64,000 nucleotides of DNA from positions 10,176,331 to 10,240,330 of the forward strand of contig OX123193.2 of NCBI GenBank assembly GCA_944739405.2. Direction: 5' to 3'. Source of the stretch: Euclidia mi (lineage: Eukaryota; Arthropoda; Insecta; Lepidoptera; Erebidae). A program made the position numbers and the translations under genes. The notes under the pieces were generated by a model that worked only from the letters and a program-made list of their open reading frames with translations, did no database searches and was not told where the DNA came from. This document shows, one piece after another, positions 21,620 to 30,308 of this stretch (positions are counted from its first letter, which is position 1; each line of letters opens with the position of its first letter).

Positions 21620-23464
21620 TCATGTCAGGTGCACTAAAAGGTTTTCGGTTAAATCGTATGACAGTGTTAGGAGCCAGTTTGTGATTTTTATTCTTGCCTC
21701 GTTAACGGAACGCTGCTTAATATCACACATATTAGCCACTCTGTTGTAAAAGAAGTGGTCGATGAACGGACTAAAGCGTCTGGCAAAAGATGATCTTACT
21801 TTGGGTACCTCAATTCTGTAAACGCGGCGTTTCCGAAGACGTGGATATTCTTTGCTATTTATTGTTTCCTTATGCATTTTTAAAGAGGATTTTAAAATAA
21901 AAAGCTGGCGCACATTAAGCGTTTTGGAATCCATGTATAGTTGCTTAGTGGGGTACCTAAAGGGCTTTCTAAGCATTGTTTTAAGCACCGATCGCTGAGC
22001 TCGTTCGACCATTATCATGTATGTTTTGGCGGCACTTCCCCAGCAGTTTATGCAGTATGTAATTAAAGATTGGCTCAATGCATTGTATACTGTTTTTAGA
22101 ATCTTTAACGGCGCTGAGGATCTGAGCAATCTTATTATATTTGCTGTTTTGCGCACTCTACCTGCTAGGGCTGCCATGTGTGCTTTAAAATTTAGATTTT
22201 GGTCTATTATGACACCGAGGTACTTTATAGATTCCGTCTTCTTAATAATTTTGCAGTGACAGTGTATCTGATTCCTACAGCTATGTACTTTGACCTTTAA
22301 TGACGAGTCCGGAGCCGACGAGTTTGTCTTGTGGAATGTAATATATTGAGTTTTTTTGGCGTTCAGTGTTAGCAGGTTACGACGCAACCACCTGTATATT
22401 TTGTTCATTCCTGTTTCGGCATTCGTGACTACCTCGGACCATGTAGCACCATCATAAAGTATAACAGTATCGTCTGCATAGCATATTATATCAGCCTTGA
22501 TAACATGATGTATATCGTTCATATACATTATGAATAATGTTGGTCCAAGGATGCTACCTTGCGGAATGCCAAAATTAATTATGTTTAGTCCACTTTCATG
22601 GTTACCAACTCTAATGCTTTGCTTTCTATCCGTCAGGTAACTTTTAAACCATTCGAGAGCAATACCTCTGATTCCGAACTGCTTTTCTAGCTTCCGCAGC
22701 ATAATCGGAATCGAGACGGTGTCGAAGGCTTTTGCTAAGTCGAGGAAAATGCCTATGCTGCACCTGTTTCTGTCAAGCTCTGCTGACACTCTAGAGGTGA
22801 GTAGCTTCACGGCTTCCTCGGTTGATTTTCCTCTTCTAAAGCCAAACTGTTTAGAGGAAATCATGTTATTGGTGTCAATATACTTGACAAGCCTTTTGTT
22901 TACAATTTTCTCGAGGAGTTTTGAAAATGTCGTTAGGAGTGTAATTGGACGGTAGCTATCCGCTGCGTCTTTTGGGCCATTTTTATAAATTGGAATGACA
23001 CATCCTGTCTTCCAATTTTCGGGGAAAATGCCTGTTTCAAGACTGTGGTTGAATATTTTTGTAAGCGGTGGTATAATAATGTCCCTGATTTCTTTCAGAA
23101 GACCATTGGTTAGACCATCAGTACCTGGCGCCTTATCATTATCTAAAGACAATATAAGAGCCTCTACTTCAGACTCGTCTGTAGGCTGTAGAAAGAAGGA
23201 GTGAGTCAATAAATTATTGGAGACTTTGTCTGCCAATGCTTCTTGTGATTGTTTTATATCGTGTAGTGTTTCGTTCGCTAATCTTTGTCCAACCGTCGAG
23301 AAATACTTGTTACACATGTCCAGTGAATGTTTAGCAGAAATACTACCAGGTATTGTCAGTAATTCGCTGGATTCCTTCTTAGCACTGGAGAGGTGGCATG
23401 TAGTTTTTATAACCTTCCACATTTTTTTCGGGTTGTTTGTGCTAGTAGAGTTCTCTATTATCAT
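21620..23464 (-). pseudogene. LINE ORF2, reverse-transcriptase part
   Basis: A 614-codon frame holds the reverse transcriptase. It has DKAPGTDGLTNGLLKEI and SYRPITLLTTFSKLLEKIV, then the catalytic block SIGIFLDLAKAFDTV (first Asp), GIPQGSILGPTLFIMYMNDI, and ICYADDTVILYDGA with the YADD core. After that come the thumb and C-terminal region, with AQRSVLKTMLRKPFRYPT. All catalytic Asp residues are present. The frame is offset from the upstream endonuclease part by a small indel near 23450, so this copy cannot make an intact ORF2 protein. It stops at 21620, followed by the 3' UTR. Confidence 0.9.
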
Positions 23465-24554
23465 GTTCGATTTTTAGCTTTCTTAGTAGATTATTACAAA
23501 AGTTTCTGTAGCGATTGTATGTTACACGTAGGATGTGATCATTTGGTGATTTTCGAGACCTGATATGCAGTCGATCTCTATGTTGCATGCATCGTATGAG
23601 ACCTGGTGTGATCCACGGCTTGATATTGAACTTTGAGTGGCTTACTCTGACTTCTCGGGTGTGTTTATTAATAGTTTCCGCAAGCCGTTCACTGAAACTT
23701 TGCACTACACAATTTATATCAGTTTGTGCATATATTTGTGACCAATCCACTAACAAAAGCTCGTTCCGGATAGCCTTTGCGTTCCGCCTAACAATGGTTC
23801 TATGAGGGCTGCTATTCTGCTTCTAATTATTGGCTAAACCGAGGATGACTAATTCATGGTCTGTTATATCCGAGCAGCATACCAAGCCTACAGCATTTTT
23901 CACGGAATTAACAAAAATGTGATCCAGGCATGCTTCTCCTCTTGTAGGTTGTGTAATTGCGGGGAATAGGCCGTTTTCTGCCATTAGACACAGGTACTCC
24001 ATATCTTGATTGTCACTGCAGCCAAGCAAATTGATATTCATGTCACCTGCTAAAATGAGTGACTTGGATTTAGTGGACAACGCGCTTAGTATGCCGTCAA
24101 GAGAAGATAAAAAGTTATTTAGATTTTTGAACGACGGTGGACGGTAAATACCGACAATTGTTATTGCGTCAGTCAGATCAATTTGAAGACAGTTCGCATC
24201 GTTAATATTTGGTTCTGAAACACACACACTCAAGGTATCTCTCGCATATATTACTACACCACTATTCTGGTTAATGTTTACTGTCGTATTATAGCTATTA
24301 AACGATTTTATTTGTGGTATTATTGAAAAGTCATTAAGCCAGCATTCTGTCAATATTATAATATCCATGGTTAGAGAAATTCTGTCCATAAGTACCATAA
24401 AACTATCAAAATTCTTATTTAGACTCCGTATATTGTATGTTAGTATTCTAAAGTTGTAGAACGTTGTGATTGCTGTTGATATTTCCTCAGGCGCATGAAC
24501 TACACTGCAATCAATGCGTACTGAGTCTAGCTCATCAGTTAAATTATCAAACAC
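23442..24554 (-). pseudogene. LINE ORF2, apurinic-type endonuclease and linker
   Basis: Endonuclease motifs appear in order: LTYNIRSLNKNFDSF, IIILTECWLNDF (catalytic Glu), GIYRPPSF, LILAGDMNINLLG, CLDHIFVNSV and SDITDHELVIL (catalytic Asp-His). A TAG at 23823-23825 interrupts the frame directly after the endonuclease. The same frame then continues through the linker (RRNAKAIRNELLLVDWSQI to LRKLKIEHDNRELY). It stops at 23442 where the indel shifts into the RT frame. In its own frame the ORF has no upstream ATG; it opens with a GTG at 24554 a few codons after a stop. Confidence 0.85.
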
Positions 24555-25096
24555 TGGTATGTGGTGAGTTATTACTAGACATCAGCATAACTATACGATT
24601 GAATACATTTATGCAATCATACAGCAATAAACAAAAACGTGAAAAAAGTGTAGATATAAGTGTTATCATACATCTCTTCAATATTTTCAGGGATATGAAG
24701 TCTACATTATTATTCCTTGGTTCTTGTGATTGATCATATTCTAATATTGTAAATTGTGTCGTATCACAGGTTAAAAATAAATAAGATTCATTGCATATTA
24801 TATAAAATATATCATGATCCTTTGCAGCAAAATCAATATAAATTATGTAGCTATACATGTATAATTTACGACAGTACCGTAAAAATATTTTTTCCAATCT
24901 AATATATAGATAATATATATGGAATAAATATATATAGATAATAAATATAGCATAATAGTATATAGCTAATAAAATGTAGAATGTTATAAAAATGTGTGAT
25001 GTATTATAAAAGGAATATTCATTAGGGGGATTTACGTGTCTATGTGGAAGATTGTCGTGTAGTAAGCGTGTTGAAGCTGATCCTGCTGATGCCTTT
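24555..25096 (-). other. Inter-ORF spacer of the LINE
   Basis: 542 bp of very AT-rich sequence separates ORF1 from ORF2. A third minus-strand frame (25251-24547, 234 codons) stays open across all of it. That frame overlaps the end of ORF1 by about 155 nt and the start of ORF2 by 8 nt. Its middle is a run of Tyr, Ile and Phe (YILLAIYYYAIFIIYIYLF) as expected from TA-rich DNA. It may be composition only; see findings for the parallel in the LINE at 62189-62690. Confidence 0.5.
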
Positions 25097-26116
25097 TCAG
25101 TTTGCAGTTGGCGGATTGAAGATGCGCGAAAGATCCTCTTGAGTGCGCACAGGTATGGCTGGTCTCCCTTCACGTTGCTTAACGTAGATACTGCCATGTG
25201 TGCACCAGCAAAAAGAGTATCCATGTTCCTTTGACTTCGCTCGTGCCGCACGAAAAAGCAGTCGGTTCTCTTTAGTTAACCGTTCGTTGTAGAATATTTT
25301 CTGCTGCTTGCCGGGAACGTCAAGATCAGAACTTGTTATAGTTTTTCGTGCTTTTGCGGCTTTTATGATCTGGTCCCTTTTACTACGACGTAATAGGCGA
25401 ACTACTACCGGTCTTGAAAACTTCAGGCCGTGGTCAGCAGATAACGCAGATATAACCCGGGGTCCAGCTCTAGCTACCCAGTCAATCTCGGAGTCTTCCA
25501 GACCGACACCCACCTTTTGCGCCGCCAACATAGCAAGGTGATGAAGATTTTCGTTTTCGTGCTCTGGTATACCTGCTAGTTCTAGTTCATTTCGCAGGTG
25601 GAGCTGGGCTTGCACGTTAAGTTGATTTTCCAGCTCGGTCACCTTTGACTCTAACAACTTAGAATCTTTATCTCTGCTCTCAAGTTTCTTTATCCGTTCG
25701 TCGTTATTGGCAATCGATGACCCCAATTCTTCCAGTTTCTTCTGACAGTAAGATAATGATGTCGTGGCATCTTCCAGTTTCTCCTTAAGAGAGTGTATTT
25801 CTCGTGTAAGTAGGCGTACTTCTTCCGTTAGCTCTTTTACTTCCGTGCATGTATGTTGTGTGCTTTCTACATTTGTTTCAGCCCTTTTCCTAGTAGTGAC
25901 GTTATCGTCAATGCATCGCAAAGGGGTTGAGCTGTTATCACCGCCTTTTTTTAGAAGGGCACAGCAATCCGGACATTTCCAAGCTTTTTTCTTTTCAGCT
26001 GTCAGTGACGACGGATTAATGCACAGTGCACAGAAGCTTTTTCCACAAGTAACAGCAGAACATGTCATATAATTTGTGTCCTTTGACTTCTTTAAACAAC
26101 CATTACATTTCAGCAT
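25097..26116 (-). CDS. LINE ORF1: PHD-like zinc finger, coiled coil and FP25K-like domain
   Basis: 339 codons starting at the ATG at 26116. An upstream in-frame ATG at 26287 would only translate a tRNA-like leader. The N-terminus is a Cys-rich finger, CNGCLKKSKD to WKCPDCCALL, resembling a PHD/FYVE-type finger. Residues about 95-175 form a heptad-rich coiled coil (LTEEVRLLTREIHSLKEKLE). The C-terminal half has RNELELAGIPEHENENLHHL and SRPVVVRLLRRSKRDQIIKA, matching the domain shared with the baculovirus FP25K protein family. In LINEs such ORF1 proteins are taken to bind the element RNA; that role is family knowledge, not shown here. This reading frame is intact. Confidence 0.85.
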   Translation of the reverse strand: MLKCNGCLKKSKDTNYMTCSAVTCGKSFCALCINPSSLTAEKKKAWKCPDCCALLKKGGDNSSTPLRCIDDNVTTRKRAETNVESTQHTCTEVKELTEEVRLLTREIHSLKEKLEDATTSLSYCQKKLEELGSSIANNDERIKKLESRDKDSKLLESKVTELENQLNVQAQLHLRNELELAGIPEHENENLHHLAMLAAQKVGVGLEDSEIDWVARAGPRVISALSADHGLKFSRPVVVRLLRRSKRDQIIKAAKARKTITSSDLDVPGKQQKIFYNERLTKENRLLFRAARAKSKEHGYSFCWCTHGSIYVKQREGRPAIPVRTQEDLSRIFNPPTAN

Positions 26117-26154
26117 GTTGAAGTTATTTAAATAAAATATAAGAATAACAAAAA

Positions 26155-26240
26155 GTGACTTCGTCACTGGGACGCGAACGCAGTCTCTCTGGATCGTAAG
26201 TCCGACGCTATGCGCACGACGCCACGGCAGCTTGGATAGA
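26155..26240 (-). promoter_or_regulatory. tRNA-like leader upstream of LINE ORF1
   Basis: On the minus strand the wording is CTGCCGTGGCGTCGTGCGCA, then GCGTCGGACTTACGATCCAG, then GCGTTCGCGTCCCAGTGAC. These align with the A-box and B-box regions of tRNA-derived SINEs. Box B (GTTCGCGTC) departs from consensus at one position and box A is weaker. It ends about 40 bp before the ORF1 ATG. It may be a SINE into which the LINE inserted, or an acquired promoter-like leader. Confidence 0.5.
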
Positions 26241-26290
26241 TAGAGCGAAACAGGTAAGTAATAGTTACAGTAGAGTGTGTAGTGCAATTA

Positions 26291-27373
26291 GGTATGTAAC
26301 CTTAGCGAGGACGTTGTATTGACCTTGGCTATTGTCTTTCAATGTCACTGTCCGTACACAAACACTCAATAACGGAATTCTTTTAACAGTTTTTCGATGA
26401 TAACTTATTAGTTTGTTTACGCACGATCACAGTTTTAGCACTTTCTTGTTCTGTTTGTAATTATCTACGCACTTATGTATATTTCAAATAGGATAACACG
26501 GTATTAACTACACTTTGGCAATATTTATTACGGAGAGTTCAATAACACGTCTGCTACCGATGGCGAGCCGAGCGAAAGAAAACACTGACGTAAGAACATG
26601 GTTTATATTAGCACATACGAGAATTGAATATTTTAAATTAAGTATTTATTTTTTTTATAATTAGAAAAGCTAAGTACAGATAATCCATTTAAATCTAAGC
26701 AAGTGTTTTATAGGTATTATTGTCTAACACCTATTTAACATCTTCGAGTGAAATGCTCTTTTACCTGAAGACGATTTAAAAAGATTTAAATATCTTTACT
26801 CAAGGAACATTACAGTCCACTTAGTGAGCATAATATAAAATATAAACTAAGTAATCCTAAGAAACAGGGATCGTAGGTCTACAAATCAATGACTCGAAAA
26901 AGCAATGGTAAACAACTTGTTGCTGTAGTACTTACATGAAATAATATTTTAAATAAATCGTTGTAGGCATTCCGTGACGTTTGGTCACTGCAGTAAATAT
27001 TACATTTCACCTCATATACACCAAAACAATTTTAATATTTTTATAAAAGACTGCAACAATTTTTATCAGTGCATGGTGTTTAAAGTAGCGTAGGATATTC
27101 CCCCTATTCCTGCAGGTTTTCTCCCCTGGTCATGACCATGGGTCTCCTATAATAAAAACATATGTTCACCATATTACTCTATAAACCGACGACACGCGTC
27201 TCTTTAGTAGCACTACATCCTGTTTTAGGGAGACTGGTGCCATAATTTCACCATTATAAATGTATCAACTATTATTATTTAATATATTTTCTAGTTCCGT
27301 TATTGGATCTTCGGAGCGAAACAACTACCGTCATAAGCGTTAATGGAATAGTTATTTTATTAATTTTACCTCT
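26291..27373. other. Intergenic sequence
   Basis: No gene was recognised. The part next to 26291-26600 could still be LINE 5' UTR, but no border is visible. Confidence 0.4.
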
Positions 27374-28489
27374 TTGATGGTGTAGGAGATGTGTCGTCTA
27401 GGAGAAGGAAAACTCCGAAATAAAACCAACATTCAGGGAGCATACCCGAAAACAAACCCCAATCCAAGGTGTCAACCGACCCATGCCGAGGGATTCATGG
27501 CCAGAGGGCAAGTTGGTCGCTAACGGAGGGTGCATATGTTGGTGGTCACAGGGCACAGCTAGTATTCCATTTTACCCCCGTGCAGGGCTCTGCGGGGATG
27601 GAAATTTTAAATCCCTATTACTCGTGGGAACGCTACGAGAACTGAAAATAATATTTCTCCAGACGGCGGCGACGCGGTTCGCAACCCATCACGTCTCGTT
27701 TCCCGCGAGGGCGAAAAGCGGCCTACGGAAAGCCGGTTTGCAACATTAAATGTTGGAGGAGGAATGGATGGTAAATTGAATGAAGTATGCCAGATGATGG
27801 ATGATAGAAAGATTGATGTTCTATGTGTGAATGAGACAAAAAGGAAAGGTTGTGGCCCTACCAAGCATGACAGCTACACGGCTTATTGGTCTGGGGTAGA
27901 CAGTACCACCAGAGCCTGCAAGGGAGTTGGTTTAATACTGTCTGCGCGAATAAATGAGTGCGTTAAGGAATATGAATGTGTAAATGCTAGACTATTGTGG
28001 ATGAGAATGAAAGTAGGACTTACTCGTCTCTTTATTGTAGGGGTTTACACCCCGGTCAATATAGTAGCGGGTATGTCACAGCAAGAACAAGACGAAAGGC
28101 AGGAATTTTGGGAGAACTTAAGAGCGATTTTAAGGAAATGTAAGGATAACGAAAGATTGATCTTGTTAGGTGATTTCAATGGATGGGTGGGAGTAAAACG
28201 AGATGGATTTGAAAGGGTTTAAGGTGGATTTGGTGATGAGAGTGTGAATGAAAACGGAAAAATTTTGCTTGAGGTTTGTTTAGAGTGGAGCCTTTGTGTG
28301 ACAAACACGATGTTTGATCACAAAAGGATACACATGTATACGCGTGAGGCTAAGAATGTTAGAAGAAGTATGATTGATTTTGTAATTGTAGATGAACGTT
28401 TGAGAAAGAATGTGTTAGATACAAGGGTGTATCGAGGGATCGGCATCCACACAGACCACTTCTTGGTGATGAGCCGGATAAGTGGACTC
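27374..28489 (+). mobile_element. RTE LINE, 5' part (leader and endonuclease)
   Basis: A GC-richer leader (27374-27725) precedes an endonuclease ORF of the RTE clade. The sequence is cut at 28490, where a Ty3-type element begins. The 5' border is approximate. Confidence 0.7.
27728..28489 (+). pseudogene. RTE endonuclease domain, interrupted
   Basis: The frame reads FATLNVGGGMDGKLNEVCQM, RKIDVLCVNETKRKG (catalytic Glu), LLWMRMKVGLTRLFIVGVYT, NERLILLGDFNGWVGVKRD, then after a stop SMIDFVIVDERLRKNV and HTDHFLVMSRI. These are the apurinic-type endonuclease motifs, including GDFN and TDHFLV. One in-frame TAA at 28220-28222 breaks it, after which the same frame goes on to the RTE-type SGLC at 28489. 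No linker or reverse transcriptase follows; the Ty3-type element starts instead. Confidence 0.85.
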
Positions 28490-28787
28490 TGTGAGTGCCA
28501 CATTATATTGTATTTTGCTGAGAACACATTTTGTGTTTCCCCCGATCGCCCATAGCCACGCCAGTCGTCCCTTAGCCTTCTAACTAGTTTAACGTGTTAG
28601 CGTAAGAACTATTGTGAAAGCGAATAGACCTTGTGTTTGTCCAGACTCTACGTTTCATTTCTCTCCAAAATATACCCTCGCCACCGTAACGCAGTGAACA
28701 CGCAGTAGACAGTCAGATAGTAAATTCATACACCACAGTGAACACGCAACCTTGACGCTCACCCAATAATAGACATTTACTTAACAT
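28490..28787 (+). repeat. Putative 5' LTR of the Ty3 element
   Basis: Starts TGTGAGTGCC exactly where RTE coding sequence stops and ends with CA before a primer-site-like sequence. The call is tentative, since no matching 3' LTR was seen. Confidence 0.4.
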
Positions 28788-28788
28788 T

Positions 28789-28802
28789 GATGACCTCCGA
28801 CT
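28789..28802 (+). promoter_or_regulatory. Possible primer binding site (tRNA-Trp type)
   Basis: TGATGACCTCCGAC resembles the complement of the tRNA-Trp 3' end (TGGTGACCCCGAC) with one substitution and one extra base. tRNA-Trp priming is known for the CsRn1 clade. Confidence 0.35.
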
Positions 28803-28934
28803 TTAGTTACGGTGCGCGCAGAGACAGTAGTGCAGTGACTTGGCAGTGGACGAGGGACGACTCCCCGTCGACTGAGGAAGACGACCTGATTCGACGGGCA
28901 ATTTCAAGGGAAACCATAAGAAAAAGCAGAGAAC

Positions 28935-29759
28935 ATGAATCCGACGCAAGCGACTGCGGATTTGGCATCCATAAGCGTTTCGGCGAGAATTCCAGAGTTT
29001 TGGGCGGAGATGCCGCGCATGTGGTTCGCGCAGTTCGAGGCAGTCATGGAGCCTCAGAAGCAGAGCGACCTGGCGAAGTTCCAGATGGTAGTGGCGAAGT
29101 TGACCAAGGATGCTCTACACCAAGCACACGACCTCATATTGGCACCGCCGGCAGAGAAAGCGTATATAGCGTTGAAACAACGACTTCTATCAGCTTTTGA
29201 AGATAGCGCGGAACGGCAATTTCAAAAATTAGTTAGCGAAATGGATTTGGGATCGCAGCGCCCGTCACAGTTGTTACGCCGAATGTCTGAATTAGCTCGG
29301 AACACGGAAGTGTCTGACGACGCCCTAAGAAGATTATGGATAGCGCGACTCCCAGGCTCGGTGAAAGCGGTACTATCGGTATGTCAAGATACAAAATTGG
29401 ATAACCTTGCGATAATGGCGGATAAGATCACAGAAAATCTACATGCTGACGACGTAGCTGCAGTTTCAGCGGCGACACCGGAAAGCACACCAATGACCGA
29501 GATAGCAAGTATGATGGCCAAATTGGAATTAGGACTCAGAGAGATAAAGCAGGAAGTGAACGAGATAAGAGGAAGACGCGTAGGAGGTAGACCACAATGG
29601 AATAGGAGCAGGTCAAGGTCAAGATCAAGAGGACCACGTCGCACCCCAGAGAGTCCCAATTGGTTGTGCAAGTATCACTTCTGGTATAGACAACGAGCGA
29701 GGATGTGCGAAAAACCATGCAACTGGAAATCTTTGAAACCGTCACCGTCGGAAAACTAA
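28935..29759 (+). CDS. Gag of the Ty3 element
   Basis: 274 codons. The N-terminal half resembles capsid-type Gag (RIPEFWAEMPRMWFAQFEAV, then LVSEMDLGSQRPSQLLRRM and DALRRLWIARLPGSVKAVL). An Arg/Ser-rich stretch (SRSRSRSRG) follows near residues 226-234. The C-terminus has the finger CKYHFWYRQRARMCEKPC, spaced C-x2-H-x9-C-x3-C, the CHCC type of CsRn1-clade elements. It would form the particle and bind element RNA. The frame is intact and overlaps the protease frame by about 55 nt, with protease in the -1 frame, consistent with ribosomal frameshifting. No strong slippery heptamer was confirmed. Confidence 0.85.
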   Translation: MNPTQATADLASISVSARIPEFWAEMPRMWFAQFEAVMEPQKQSDLAKFQMVVAKLTKDALHQAHDLILAPPAEKAYIALKQRLLSAFEDSAERQFQKLVSEMDLGSQRPSQLLRRMSELARNTEVSDDALRRLWIARLPGSVKAVLSVCQDTKLDNLAIMADKITENLHADDVAAVSAATPESTPMTEIASMMAKLELGLREIKQEVNEIRGRRVGGRPQWNRSRSRSRSRGPRRTPESPNWLCKYHFWYRQRARMCEKPCNWKSLKPSPSEN

Positions 29760-30308
29760 GCGCGCTACAGTCGAGCACGGTGGGCGACTGCATTACAGCG
29801 GCAGGTAACCATCGCTTTAGCATAACAGATAGAAAGTCGAGAATTCGATTTTTAGTAGACACCGGCGCGAATGTCTCGGTTCTACCGGTACGTAGTGTAA
29901 AAAAAGGCGAATGTGTCCAAAGTAGTTATAAATTGTATGCTGCTAATAACACTGAAATTAGAACCTATGGTGTAAAAACTTTAGAACTTAATCTTGGATT
30001 GCGTAGAATATTTAGGTGGACGTTTATTATTTGTGACGTCCAGCAAGCAATATTAGGGGCAGATTTTATTGAAGCACATAAATTAATTGTAGACTTGTAT
30101 AATAAGAAACTTATAGACAGTTTAACGAATTTACGCTCTAATGGGTCCATCGTACAGTACGAAACGCCGACTATTAAGAGTATACAAAACGATAATCCGT
30201 ATCGCGAATTATTAGAAGAATTTTCAGAAATCACTAAACCAGTTTGTTTTAAGGACGCACCTTGTCATTCAGTTGTGCATCATATAGATACTAAAGGTCC
30301 CGGTATAC
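29705..30308 (+). pseudogene. Aspartic protease and start of RT of the Ty3 element
   Basis: The frame contains RIRFLVDTGANVSVLPVRS with the DTGA active site, and IICDVQQAILGADFIEAH, a usual second protease block. The RT N-terminus begins with SVVHHIDTKGPG. Near 30300 the correct reading moves to another frame (extra base). The annotated frame drifts into nonsense residues and stops at 30376. Confidence 0.8.

Larger units (their letters stand above)
21195..26290 (-). mobile_element. CR1/Jockey-type LINE, nearly full length
   Basis: Minus-strand LINE with ORF1 (25097-26116), a 542-bp AT-rich spacer, an endonuclease plus reverse-transcriptase ORF2 (21620-24554, broken) and a 3' UTR of about 400 bp. 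It ends in a TTTTTGA-type tail (about 21196-21220). The tRNA-like stretch at 26155-26240 lies at its 5' side. Its clade is inferred from the protein motifs and the microsatellite tail; CR1/Zenon-like is the best guess. The 5' boundary is uncertain because no target duplication was identified. Confidence 0.8.

Noticed and set aside
28787..29200. 137-codon frame overlapping the start of the Ty3 gag
   Set aside because: It lies in a different frame from the recognisable Gag and has no known motif.
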